Shown: piece after piece, positions 1 through 5,975 of the stretch
Position numbering within the stretch: position 1 is the stretch's first letter
Layout: each line of letters starts with the position of its first letter
NCBI GenBank assembly: GCA_016192885.1
Contig: JACPTH010000408.1
Coordinates: forward strand, 1 to 7,902
DNA from: a bacterium
GTDB taxonomy: Bacteria; Muiribacteriota; Ozemobacteria; Ozemobacterales; Ozemobacteraceae
DNA length: 7,902 nucleotides
Direction of reading: 5' to 3'
Made by a program: the position numbers and the translations under genes
The notes under the pieces: model-generated
The model's input: the letters and a program-made list of their open reading frames with translations, nothing else
What the model was told of the DNA's origin: nothing
The model's database searches: none

Positions 1-170
1 ATTTCTCGAAAGGGAAGGTTCGAAAAGTACGACGAATTAGATTCGAAGAAAAACTTATGAATTAGTTTAGCCAAGAGGAGCGGGATAAGGAATACGACAA
101 AAAGAAAACCTAGCAGTATTGAAGGAAATCGAGGAGACTCAGTACTCAAATTATTTTCTTTCGAGAACAT
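1..170 (-). CDS. N-terminal part of a membrane protein (truncated by window edge)
   Basis: An open frame begins at ATG 170-168 and runs off the window at base 1, giving 56 residues with no stop. After a polar, serine-rich N-terminus (about residues 1-16) comes a strongly hydrophobic stretch at about residues 17-36 (ILLGFLFVVFLIPLLLA). It is followed by K, H and an aromatic run, as in a single membrane-spanning segment or an uncleaved signal anchor. The start lies inside the last codons of the upstream radical SAM gene (20-base overlap, different frame), so translational coupling is likely and the gene looks like the next member of the same operon. There is no clear Shine-Dalgarno sequence, and TTG 149-147, just after the radical SAM stop, is an alternative start. 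The family is not recognisable from this fragment. A membrane partner, transporter or lipid-processing enzyme would fit the context, but none can be claimed. Confidence 0.6.
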   Translation of the reverse strand, partial: MFSKENNLSTESPRFPSILLGFLFVVFLIPLLLAKLIHKFFFESNSSYFSNLPFRE

Positions 171-1548
171 TATAAACGCAAGCCGGCATGAATCGACCAT
201 CTCGCAAAGGGTAAACCTGGCAGCATTTCCTCGCCCGCGTTAAATCGAAGTTAAGGTGATCCATAAAAGCGTGGATAAAAATGGATTTTATACTTCTTTC
301 CGCTATGGCGAGGTTCTTGGATGGGTCGAAACATCCATCCGCGCATTGTACCTTGCGAAGCAGCCCTTTTACCGCTCCAAGGGCTTTTTTGGAATCAGGG
401 GTTAAAGCGCTTGGGCCGGACCACAACGCGTAAACCGCATCCTCAATTTTCTTGAAATTCTCCCGATCCGTGCCAAAAAGGGTGCGATTTTTAATAATGT
501 CAAGATAAGTATCAAGGTCTACGAATTGCTTAATCGAGATAAAACCTTCGTCTGTGCCCTTTAGAAAAAATGAAAGAGAAAAGCAAATGGGATGGCTGCA
601 TGGAAGGTTAGAGAAGTCCGATTCCTTTACGCGTCCCTTTGAGTATTGGGCGATTAGCCGGACGGCATCCGGAATAAAAAGTCTGTCTCCGCCTTTTTGC
701 ATAAGGGATCCGGCGCAGTTTAAATATGAAGCGGGTTGAACCATTAGACTCAAGATATTAGGCCGGTCGAATAGAAATTCGATCGCATGTTCTAATCCGG
801 GTTCATTTATTCCTTTGGCAAGGGTCAAGGTAAGCGACGAAGGAGCGTCGATCCGAGAAAGTTCATCGATCAATTTGAGTTTCCGTGAGGTTGGGTCGAT
901 TCCGCGAATCTTGGTTAAGTCCTGCGGTTTGGTTCCGTCAAATTGTATGCTGGAAACGACATTTCTTTCTGCTAGAAACTTTCTGAGTGATTCATCGCTT
1001 GAAAGGCGCATGCCGTTGGTGGAAACACTTACGCGAAGAATTTCCTTCCGGGAAAGGCATATTTCGACCATTTTTTCAAAATTCGGATGGGTTGTCGGCT
1101 CTCCGCCAGAAAGATTTACAACGTCGAGAGTTCCTTCAGTTTCTATTAGTCGATCAAGTATTTTGTTCAACTCATTCTCGGTCATATGCCATGTTCGCTT
1201 GTTTTTCACCAAGCAAATCGGGCACATCATATCGCAATGATCGGTAATCTCAATTATGGGCATGCAAACGTGTTGTTCATGTTCCGGACAAAATCCGCAA
1301 TCACCCTGGCACCCTTTGTCGGATGGGCGGTTAAATTCCAACGGAACGGATGCGACCCGATGGTACCTAAACGCGTCAAGATATGCGACCGCGTCGTTCG
1401 CTACTATGGTTTCATGAAAACCATGTTCCGGACAGTATTTCAAAAAAAATACTTGATTGTTTCGAACGACCACTCTGGTTTGTATTTTTTTGCGACACTG
1501 ACTACAAACCGAAGTGGTAACGGTAAGATTTCCATCAGGAACATGCAT
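151..1548 (-). CDS. Radical SAM enzyme, MJ0619/Tes-like superfamily (paralogue 1)
   Basis: This 465-residue protein has three Cys-rich regions around a radical SAM core. Residues 15-42 form a rubredoxin/zinc-ribbon-like module (C15-x2-C18, then C39-P-E-H42). C80, C84, C87 and C95 form a likely auxiliary iron-sulfur site. C105-x3-C109-x2-C112 is the canonical radical SAM [4Fe-4S] motif, followed by GGEP at 148-151 for SAM binding. C317 and C322 (PCSHPIC), C442/C443 and C457 (PACVYN) are likely ligands of a further C-terminal cluster, and an extra C402/C406 pair is present. This layout matches the MJ0619 superfamily. MJ0619 was first described as a pterin methylase, and related archaeal enzymes are tetraether lipid synthases that join lipid tails. 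The exact reaction here is unknown. The gene starts 24 bases after the stop of its paralogue, and an in-frame TGA upstream rules out an earlier ATG. I see no clear ribosome site. Confidence 0.85.
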   Translation of the reverse strand: MHVPDGNLTVTTSVCSQCRKKIQTRVVVRNNQVFFLKYCPEHGFHETIVANDAVAYLDAFRYHRVASVPLEFNRPSDKGCQGDCGFCPEHEQHVCMPIIEITDHCDMMCPICLVKNKRTWHMTENELNKILDRLIETEGTLDVVNLSGGEPTTHPNFEKMVEICLSRKEILRVSVSTNGMRLSSDESLRKFLAERNVVSSIQFDGTKPQDLTKIRGIDPTSRKLKLIDELSRIDAPSSLTLTLAKGINEPGLEHAIEFLFDRPNILSLMVQPASYLNCAGSLMQKGGDRLFIPDAVRLIAQYSKGRVKESDFSNLPCSHPICFSLSFFLKGTDEGFISIKQFVDLDTYLDIIKNRTLFGTDRENFKKIEDAVYALWSGPSALTPDSKKALGAVKGLLRKVQCADGCFDPSKNLAIAERSIKSIFIHAFMDHLNFDLTRARKCCQVYPLRDGRFMPACVYNVLERK

Positions 1549-1572
1549 AGAATACCAACTTTTTATGAGGGA

Positions 1573-3003
1573 TCAGCAATTTGAATCATTCCAAAACCGG
1601 GGATCTTTCATCCGATAAAAAAGGTTATAAGTACACGCGGGAATTAAACGACCTTCCGGGTCGGGAACTTGGTCCGGGCACGTTGAAACTCGGGCGACAT
1701 CAAAATTATCTTCATCCATGTGGGCGTGAAGATAAACCGTAAGCACATTTCGCTCGCCGATTCTTTGTCGCTCGGAAATGGTGGGAACATCGCCTTTCGA
1801 TGGGTACAACTCACGAATGGTAGATTTAAAACCGTCAAGAAGGTTCTCATTTCCGCCTTTTGCCCAAAGTCGGTCAAGGGCGGTTCTAAAAATTGCTTCT
1901 GATTCGTCACTTGGTCTCATAAGATACCCGTTTCCAAGCAATCTTTGTATTTCATTCGGTTCAAAGAGCTCGGAAAAATCGTGGATGATCCCCTTCCATT
2001 TGAATGCATATGCTACTTGGTAACAAAGGGGATGCGCGGCGGGAAGGGATCTAAAAAAATTCTTTCCGACTTTTCCGTGGGTGGCTTCTTCAATAAATCT
2101 TGCGGCCTGGTCTAGGGGAATGTGAGATCTTGGATTAAAATTTTTTCCGCCGTGACCGGTAAATGTCATTGTTTGGACCGTTATGCTTCTTACGACATCA
2201 TGAGAAAGCGCCAAATCAAGAATTCCGCCAAATTCTTTTTCGTTGACTCCGGAAATCATAACATGCAGCAAAGTGGTTCCGACTCCGGCGTTTTGAAGGT
2301 TTTCAAGAGCTTTACGTTTAATTTCAACCAGATCTTTCCCGTGAATTTTTTTCGAAGTATCGGGGTCAAGGGTATCAAACGACAAAATCACATACGCCCC
2401 CGTCTCGGCCAATGATTTACAAAGTTCGGGTTCTCTGGCTAAACGAAGACCATTTGAGTTAACCGTCACGCGGCCTATTTCGGGGCGGGAGGCTTCGGCG
2501 ATCAATTCAAGAAGATTCGGATGCATTGTGGGTTCCCCGCCGGTCAAATTCACCAAATCAACGCTTCCGGTTCGATCAAGGAGGCGGTCTAAAAGCGCCC
2601 TCATTTCTTCTCGTTTCATGTGATACAAACGATCCGGTCGATTATAGGTAAAACAAATGGGGCAGGATAAATCGCATGCGTTGGTAATGGAAAAAACCGG
2701 GAGATTGCATGCGCTTGCATGAAAAGCGCATGGGCCGCAATCAAACGGACACCCGAGACGAACGGGATTTCCTTCTTTTGCGGGTGGGCGGGTCTTGATT
2801 ACGGTATTTGAAACTTTCGCATACCAGTCGAACGATTCCGCGATAATGGCTTCACTTTGCCCGCAGGATGGGCACAAATTTTGTTGGAAAACACGACCCT
2901 CGCGCTCGATAATTCTAGAGGCAACAAGTTTCCGGCATGACCTGCACATTCCGGTGGTGGTGGACAAATACGTGTACGGTCGATTCGATCTAATTTTTGT
3001 CAT
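1573..3003 (-). CDS. Radical SAM enzyme, MJ0619/Tes-like superfamily (paralogue 2)
   Basis: This 476-residue protein is collinear with the next gene downstream. C20-x2-C23 and C44-x2-C47 make a complete four-Cys rubredoxin/zinc-ribbon-like site. C85, C89, C92 and C99 form a likely auxiliary cluster. C110-x3-C114-x2-C117 (CDLSCPIC) is the radical SAM cluster motif, and GGEP lies at 155-158. The C-terminal Cys set is C327 (HPLC), C442 and C457 (PACTYN). The position matching C317 of the paralogue is alanine (A322, in LPAAHPLC), so the last cluster has one fewer Cys ligand. In this superfamily such proteins use a 5'-deoxyadenosyl radical to abstract hydrogen from unactivated carbons, including lipid chains in archaeal tetraether synthesis. 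The ACP and fatty-acid-type genes just upstream suggest an acyl or lipid substrate. The start is ATG 3003-3001 with no Shine-Dalgarno sequence. It follows a 128-base gap that may hold its own promoter. Confidence 0.86.
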   Translation of the reverse strand: MTKIRSNRPYTYLSTTTGMCRSCRKLVASRIIEREGRVFQQNLCPSCGQSEAIIAESFDWYAKVSNTVIKTRPPAKEGNPVRLGCPFDCGPCAFHASACNLPVFSITNACDLSCPICFTYNRPDRLYHMKREEMRALLDRLLDRTGSVDLVNLTGGEPTMHPNLLELIAEASRPEIGRVTVNSNGLRLAREPELCKSLAETGAYVILSFDTLDPDTSKKIHGKDLVEIKRKALENLQNAGVGTTLLHVMISGVNEKEFGGILDLALSHDVVRSITVQTMTFTGHGGKNFNPRSHIPLDQAARFIEEATHGKVGKNFFRSLPAAHPLCYQVAYAFKWKGIIHDFSELFEPNEIQRLLGNGYLMRPSDESEAIFRTALDRLWAKGGNENLLDGFKSTIRELYPSKGDVPTISERQRIGERNVLTVYLHAHMDEDNFDVARVSTCPDQVPDPEGRLIPACTYNLFYRMKDPRFWNDSNC

Positions 3004-3013
3004 TTTTCAAAAG

Positions 3014-3043
3014 TCTATACTATACAATGTAAATTCCTGGCAT
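3014..3043 (-). promoter_or_regulatory. Weak candidate promoter for the two radical SAM genes
   Basis: On the minus strand ATGCCA (3043-3038) lies 18 bases before TATAGA (3019-3014), with an overlapping TATAGT at 3024-3019. The -10 is reasonable and the -35 matches the sigma-70 consensus at only 4 of 6 positions. Transcription would begin only a few bases before the ATG at 3003. That would give an almost leaderless message, consistent with the missing Shine-Dalgarno sequence. Read-through from the ACP promoter is equally possible. Confidence 0.3.
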
Positions 3044-3051
3044 TTGAGGGA

Positions 3052-3072
3052 CTTGCAAAATTATTTTGCAAG
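3052..3072. promoter_or_regulatory. Perfect 9-bp inverted repeat, possible operator
   Basis: The arms CTTGCAAAA (3052-3060) and TTTTGCAAG (3064-3072) are exact reverse complements around a 3-base centre (TTA). The repeat sits between the hotdog gene and the first radical SAM gene, just upstream of the candidate promoter for the latter. There is no T-run on either side, so it does not look like an intrinsic terminator. Binding by a dimeric repressor is an inference, and the regulator is not in this window. Confidence 0.4.
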
Positions 3073-3078
3073 GTTCTC

Positions 3079-3101
3079 ATTTGAATTAATTTCTTTCAAA
3101 T
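3079..3101. repeat. Perfect 7-bp inverted repeat with 9-base spacer
   Basis: ATTTGAA (3079-3085) and TTCAAAT (3095-3101) are exact reverse complements. This dyad lies six bases from the 9-bp inverted repeat, in the same 128-base gap. Related ATTTGAG occurs again at 3042-3048. In such AT-rich sequence a 7-bp dyad can arise by chance, so a regulatory role is only possible. Confidence 0.25.
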
Positions 3102-3131
3102 ACTATCTTCTAACTCCTATTTCCCATCGTT

Positions 3132-3611
3132 TCAAATTCGTCCCGATGTATCCGGGCCAATTTGGTCAAATAAAACCCGTAAATCTTCCGAAGATCGAAA
3201 AAGTTCAATCCGAACGCGTTGCAAAGCAATCTCAGAAGCTTCAAAGGAATGCTCTTTCGCGATTTTACCTTCGGCTTGGAATATCATTTTTTCGGTCGAA
3301 GTTTTCAAAAGCCTGATAGTGAATTCTAAAACCTGGCCAGGACCCGGTGTCGCGCGAATATTTGCCGACCCTAATCCGGAAAAAATTCCCATTTCAGTGA
3401 ATTTACTTTCGAGACTTATCATCCAGCTCGCCAGCTCAACCATTCCCCCAAGGAGGAAACTTCCCGGAAGTCGATCGGGAAGACCAATGCTACTTAAAAA
3501 TTGATATTGCTCGAATGAGACCGCCTGGGACCCCATGATTGATACACCAGGCTCCCAGATGCCAATTTTATCAATGAATCGAAATTTCACGAATGATTTA
3601 AAAACCTCCAT
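3132..3611 (-). CDS. FabZ-like hotdog-fold protein lacking dehydratase catalytic residues
   Basis: The protein has 159 residues from ATG 3611. The segment RFIDKIGIWEPG (11-22), the central LPGSFLLGGMVELAS (48-62) and the later GQVLEFTIRLLK (92-103) follow the order and pattern of 3-hydroxyacyl-ACP dehydratases (FabA/FabZ). In FabZ the catalytic His lies in GHFPGHP and the catalytic Glu lies five residues after the PG. Aligned on that PG, the His position is S41 and the Glu position is G55. The only histidine in the protein is H121, far from the site. It probably binds an acyl-ACP or acts as a partner subunit rather than dehydrating, or it uses other chemistry. The start overlaps the end of the upstream reductase by 14 bases. 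TTG 3614 is just upstream. GTG 3590 is a downstream alternative that would remove the overlap and lies behind a GGAGGT at 3609-3604, at a long spacing of 13 bases. Confidence 0.7.
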   Translation of the reverse strand: MEVFKSFVKFRFIDKIGIWEPGVSIMGSQAVSFEQYQFLSSIGLPDRLPGSFLLGGMVELASWMISLESKFTEMGIFSGLGSANIRATPGPGQVLEFTIRLLKTSTEKMIFQAEGKIAKEHSFEASEIALQRVRIELFRSSEDLRVLFDQIGPDTSGRI

Positions 3612-4341
3612 CAACGTACAACACTTGGGCGTTAATATAGCTTGCTCGATCTGAGACTAAAAAAGCAACCATTTCAGCGACTTCGACCGGTTTCCCGGGC
3701 CTCCCAATCGTACAATATTTACAAAACTCTTCGCGTTGTTTATCCGGAACATTTCGACTAACTCCGTCTTCCAAGAGACCGGGTACCACGCAGTTTACTC
3801 TAATGTTGTATCTTGCCATTTCTTTGGCAAGGGACAAGGTAAAGCCGACCATGGCGCTCTTGCTAGTGGCGTAATGAACCGGGACCTCTAATAAGCGTTG
3901 CCCGGCGACGGAACCAAGATTAAGAATGCATCCGCGTTTTCTTCGGATCATTCCCCTAATGAAAGCTCTTGTTACCAAGAATGGTCCTTTGACATTAACA
4001 TTCATTATGTGATCCCAATCTTCTTCTTCTATCAGGGCAAAGGGTAAAATTTCGGTAATTCCGGCATTGTTGATTAAAATATCGATCGGCCCAACTTCCT
4101 TTTCAATTTGGTCGGAAAGGGATAGAGTCTCAGAAGCGCTTCCCAGCTCAAGCGGGAAAGCTTTTACCTTGGCTCCGCTTTCTTGGAGATTTCGAACCAA
4201 AGCTTGAGCGGCTTTGGTATTGCTATGATAGGAAAAAGCGACCGTCGCGCCTTCTCGCGCCAAAACTTGACAAATCGCTTTTCCTACCGAGCCCGAGCCT
4301 CCGGTTACAAACGCTAATTTTCCTTCCAACATCAAACTCAT
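3598..4341 (-). CDS. FabG-like short-chain dehydrogenase/reductase
   Basis: This 247-residue classical SDR is probably an NAD(P)H-dependent 3-oxoacyl-ACP reductase or a close variant. The cofactor-binding motif TGGSGSVG is at 13-20 and NNAG is at 91-94. The catalytic tetrad appears complete: N116, S144, Y157 and K161 (YATSK). The C-terminus ends in VDGGF, as in FabG proteins, and the length is normal. Its ATG shares four bases with the ACP stop (ATGA), a sign of coupled translation, and AAAGGA at 4355-4350 gives a ribosome site with an 8-base spacer. A second ATG three codons in is possible. Position after a dedicated ACP supports reduction of an ACP-bound beta-keto group. The same family also reduces many other substrates, so specificity is an inference. 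Confidence 0.87.
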   Translation of the reverse strand: MSLMLEGKLAFVTGGSGSVGKAICQVLAREGATVAFSYHSNTKAAQALVRNLQESGAKVKAFPLELGSASETLSLSDQIEKEVGPIDILINNAGITEILPFALIEEEDWDHIMNVNVKGPFLVTRAFIRGMIRRKRGCILNLGSVAGQRLLEVPVHYATSKSAMVGFTLSLAKEMARYNIRVNCVVPGLLEDGVSRNVPDKQREEFCKYCTIGRPGKPVEVAEMVAFLVSDRASYINAQVLYVDGGF

Positions 4342-4742
4342 GCTTTCGTTCCTTTGGATGCAAGCTTTCGGTCGATAAGATTGACATATACCGCAACGGT
4401 TAACAAGCTAGGAATCTGAATTTTACGCAATCCAGGGGAAAATTTGCTTGGCTCAATTTCCGGTAATGCAATTTTTAAGTATTCCAGGGCAGGGACGGTT
4501 AGAATGCCGTTTTCCTCATAGGGTTGGTCATTCAATTGGGCTTTCGCAATTCGCTCGAACTCGTTTGCCTCGATTGAAATCCCAAAGTCCTGCTCTATTA
4601 AAAAAGTTAAATCTAATAGATCAATGGATTCAGCCCCAAGATCGCCAACCAGACATGTATTTAGGGTGATATCGGCGGATTTGACACCAAGGACTTCCCG
4701 AATAAGAGGGATAAGTTTCTCGAATATGGCCTGCTTCGACAT
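4338..4742 (-). CDS. Dedicated acyl carrier protein with an internal insertion
   Basis: The product is 134 residues, against about 80 for housekeeping ACPs. Helix I is MSKQAIFEKLIPLIREVLGV. The attachment site is GAESID (36-41) with S39 as the phosphopantetheine serine, and the acidic helix II DLLDLTFLIEQDFG follows. ERIAK (63-67) matches the usual helix III region. The segment LLTVAVYVNLIDRKL (113-127) looks like the final ACP helix (TVxxxxxYI). Between them is an extra stretch of roughly 45 residues (about 68-112). The protein would carry an acyl intermediate for the downstream reductase, hotdog protein and perhaps the radical SAM enzymes. The ATG at 4742 is preferred over an upstream TTG at 4781 because helix I begins there and a GGGGGTG sequence precedes it. 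It is the first gene of the minus-strand operon. Confidence 0.85.
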   Translation of the reverse strand: MSKQAIFEKLIPLIREVLGVKSADITLNTCLVGDLGAESIDLLDLTFLIEQDFGISIEANEFERIAKAQLNDQPYEENGILTVPALEYLKIALPEIEPSKFSPGLRKIQIPSLLTVAVYVNLIDRKLASKGTKA

Positions 4743-4745
4743 AGG

Positions 4746-4752
4746 CACCCCC
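4746..4752 (-). promoter_or_regulatory. Ribosome binding site of the ACP gene
   Basis: On the minus strand GGGGGTG lies three bases before ATG 4742-4740, with a five-base spacer counted from the G run. It supports the ATG over the TTG at 4781 as the true start of the ACP. Confidence 0.5.
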
Positions 4753-4760
4753 GGAAAAAA

Positions 4761-4790
4761 TTTCCATATCAAGTTTGACAATTATATAAT
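4761..4790 (+). promoter_or_regulatory. Candidate promoter for the dehydrogenase-kinase genes
   Basis: TTTCCA (4761-4766, 4 of 6 consensus) and a perfect TATAAT (4785-4790) are separated by 18 bases. Transcription would start near 4797, giving a leader of about 55 bases before TTG 4852. The -35 overlaps a small dyad, GGAAA-AAA-TTTCC (4753-4765), that could bind a regulator. Confidence 0.45.
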
Positions 4791-4807
4791 GATTCCAGTC
4801 TTGAAAA
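4781..4807 (-). promoter_or_regulatory. Candidate promoter for the ACP operon
   Basis: On the minus strand TTTTCA (4807-4802) precedes TATAAT (4786-4781) by 15 bases, shorter than ideal. The -10 is part of a self-complementary ATTATATAAT (4781-4790) shared with the plus-strand promoter. Transcription would start near 4774, about 30 bases before the ACP start codon. Confidence 0.4.
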
Positions 4808-4851
4808 CATATTTTTATTAGCCATCAACCCGTTCAATTTTAAGCAATTTT

Positions 4852-5958
4852 TTGAGTACCCGCTACTTTTACCATTTCCTAAAGCCTCTCTCCTTTCTTT
4901 TTTTTGGGAAAAATTCCGCTTTTTTCGGGGTTTTCCAAGCGTTGACAGGCTATTACCTGAATGCTAAGATACCCAATCACGACTCCTCTTTAGGGCCGGC
5001 CATCGGGGGAGTTCGATATTGGAATTACCCTTCCGAAGATGCTTTAATTAAAGACGCGATTCGTTCCGCTGAAAGCGCATCCTTAACGGCGGCTTTGTGC
5101 GGGTGCGATGCAGGCGGGGGAAAAGCCATCCTTTGGGGTGATCCAAGCCAAAAAAATGAAAGAATGTTCCGGGCTCTAGGCAGATACATCCAGGGTTTGG
5201 GAGGGCGCTTTATCGCCGCGATTGATCTTGGGACCACAGTCGATGATATAGCCGCGATTCAAAAGGAAACTGAATTCGTTGTTTGCGGATCTTTAATCGG
5301 CGAAAGCGAATGTGATTATAGTTCCATTACAGCGCGGGGAGTTTATCTTGGAATTAAAGCCGCATGTAAAACCGTTTTCGGTTCTTCCTCCCTCGCCGGG
5401 AAAAAAATTTCCATTCAAGGAATTGGAAAGGTCGGTTTTTCATTATTAGAGTTGCTACATAAGGAAAAAGCCGAACTTTACGTTTCCGACGTTTTTTTTG
5501 AAAAGGTTAAGGCTGCAAAAGACGCATATCCGGATGTTATTTTAGTAAAACCAGCCGAACTCCAAGCCCTTGAAGTCGATATTTTTTCCCCGTGCGCCTT
5601 TGGGGATGTCATCGGGCTTGAAACGGTAAAAAAGTTACGGTGCAAAATGATCGCGGGTTCCGCAAATAATCAATTGGTTTCAGAAGATATCGCCGATTTT
5701 CTTGATGATTCGGGGATTCTTTTTCTCCCCGATTTTCTTATTAATTCTGGCGAAACCATTACGATTAATGATGCTCTGTATCAAATTCCAAAAGTGCGCT
5801 CGCAAGAACGCGTCGAGCAAATTTATGACTTAGTTGAAGAGCTTCTGTTAAAGGCTCGCGAAGAAAAACGGCCTCCCTACCATATCGCCAAAGATAATGC
5901 CCTCAAGAGAATGAGGGAAATCCGAAGCCTAAAAAAAATCCATCTTTCAAATAATTAA
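4852..5958 (+). CDS. Leucine-dehydrogenase-like protein with altered substrate-binding lysine
   Basis: The 368-residue protein follows leucine dehydrogenase along its whole length: LGPAIGG (48-53), GGGKAILWGDP (88-98), RALGRYIQGLGGRF (107-120), DLGTTVDD (125-132), the Rossmann motif GIGKVG (190-195) with D213 after strand two, IAGSANNQL (267-275) and PDFLINSG (293-300). The family oxidatively deaminates branched-chain amino acids with NAD. K91 matches the catalytic lysine (K80 in Bacillus enzymes) and D125 the catalytic aspartate. The first conserved lysine, which binds the substrate carboxylate (K68; MTYKN in leucine dehydrogenase), is T79 here. The substrate may therefore differ or activity may be lost. 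No ATG occurs before residue 105, so the start is the TTG at 4852, preceded by an in-frame TAG at 4819 and no clear ribosome site. The stop is 17 bases before the kinase gene. Confidence 0.82.
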   Translation: MSTRYFYHFLKPLSFLFFGKNSAFFGVFQALTGYYLNAKIPNHDSSLGPAIGGVRYWNYPSEDALIKDAIRSAESASLTAALCGCDAGGGKAILWGDPSQKNERMFRALGRYIQGLGGRFIAAIDLGTTVDDIAAIQKETEFVVCGSLIGESECDYSSITARGVYLGIKAACKTVFGSSSLAGKKISIQGIGKVGFSLLELLHKEKAELYVSDVFFEKVKAAKDAYPDVILVKPAELQALEVDIFSPCAFGDVIGLETVKKLRCKMIAGSANNQLVSEDIADFLDDSGILFLPDFLINSGETITINDALYQIPKVRSQERVEQIYDLVEELLLKAREEKRPPYHIAKDNALKRMREIRSLKKIHLSNN

Positions 5959-5975
5959 AAGTCTTCATCAAATAA

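Noticed and set aside
815..1584. Open frames on the plus strand at 815-1240 and 1186-1584
   Set aside because: They lie antisense within a radical SAM gene whose Cys motifs and GGEP are intact. Their translations show no family features.
151..3003. Naming the radical SAM proteins as pterin dimethyltransferases
   Set aside because: That label comes from early work on MJ0619. No folate or pterin genes are nearby and the context is fatty-acid-like, so only the superfamily is claimed.
3052..3072. Inverted repeat as an intrinsic terminator
   Set aside because: The stem is AT-rich and no T-run follows on either strand. An operator-like role fits better.
3132..3611. Pseudogene call for the FabZ-like protein
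   Set aside because: The frame is intact, of normal length, overlaps its operon neighbour and keeps the structural pattern. Only the catalytic positions differ.
4775..4790. TTGACA followed by TATAAT on the plus strand
   Set aside because: Both boxes match the consensus perfectly, but only 4 bases separate them, so they cannot form one sigma-70 promoter.
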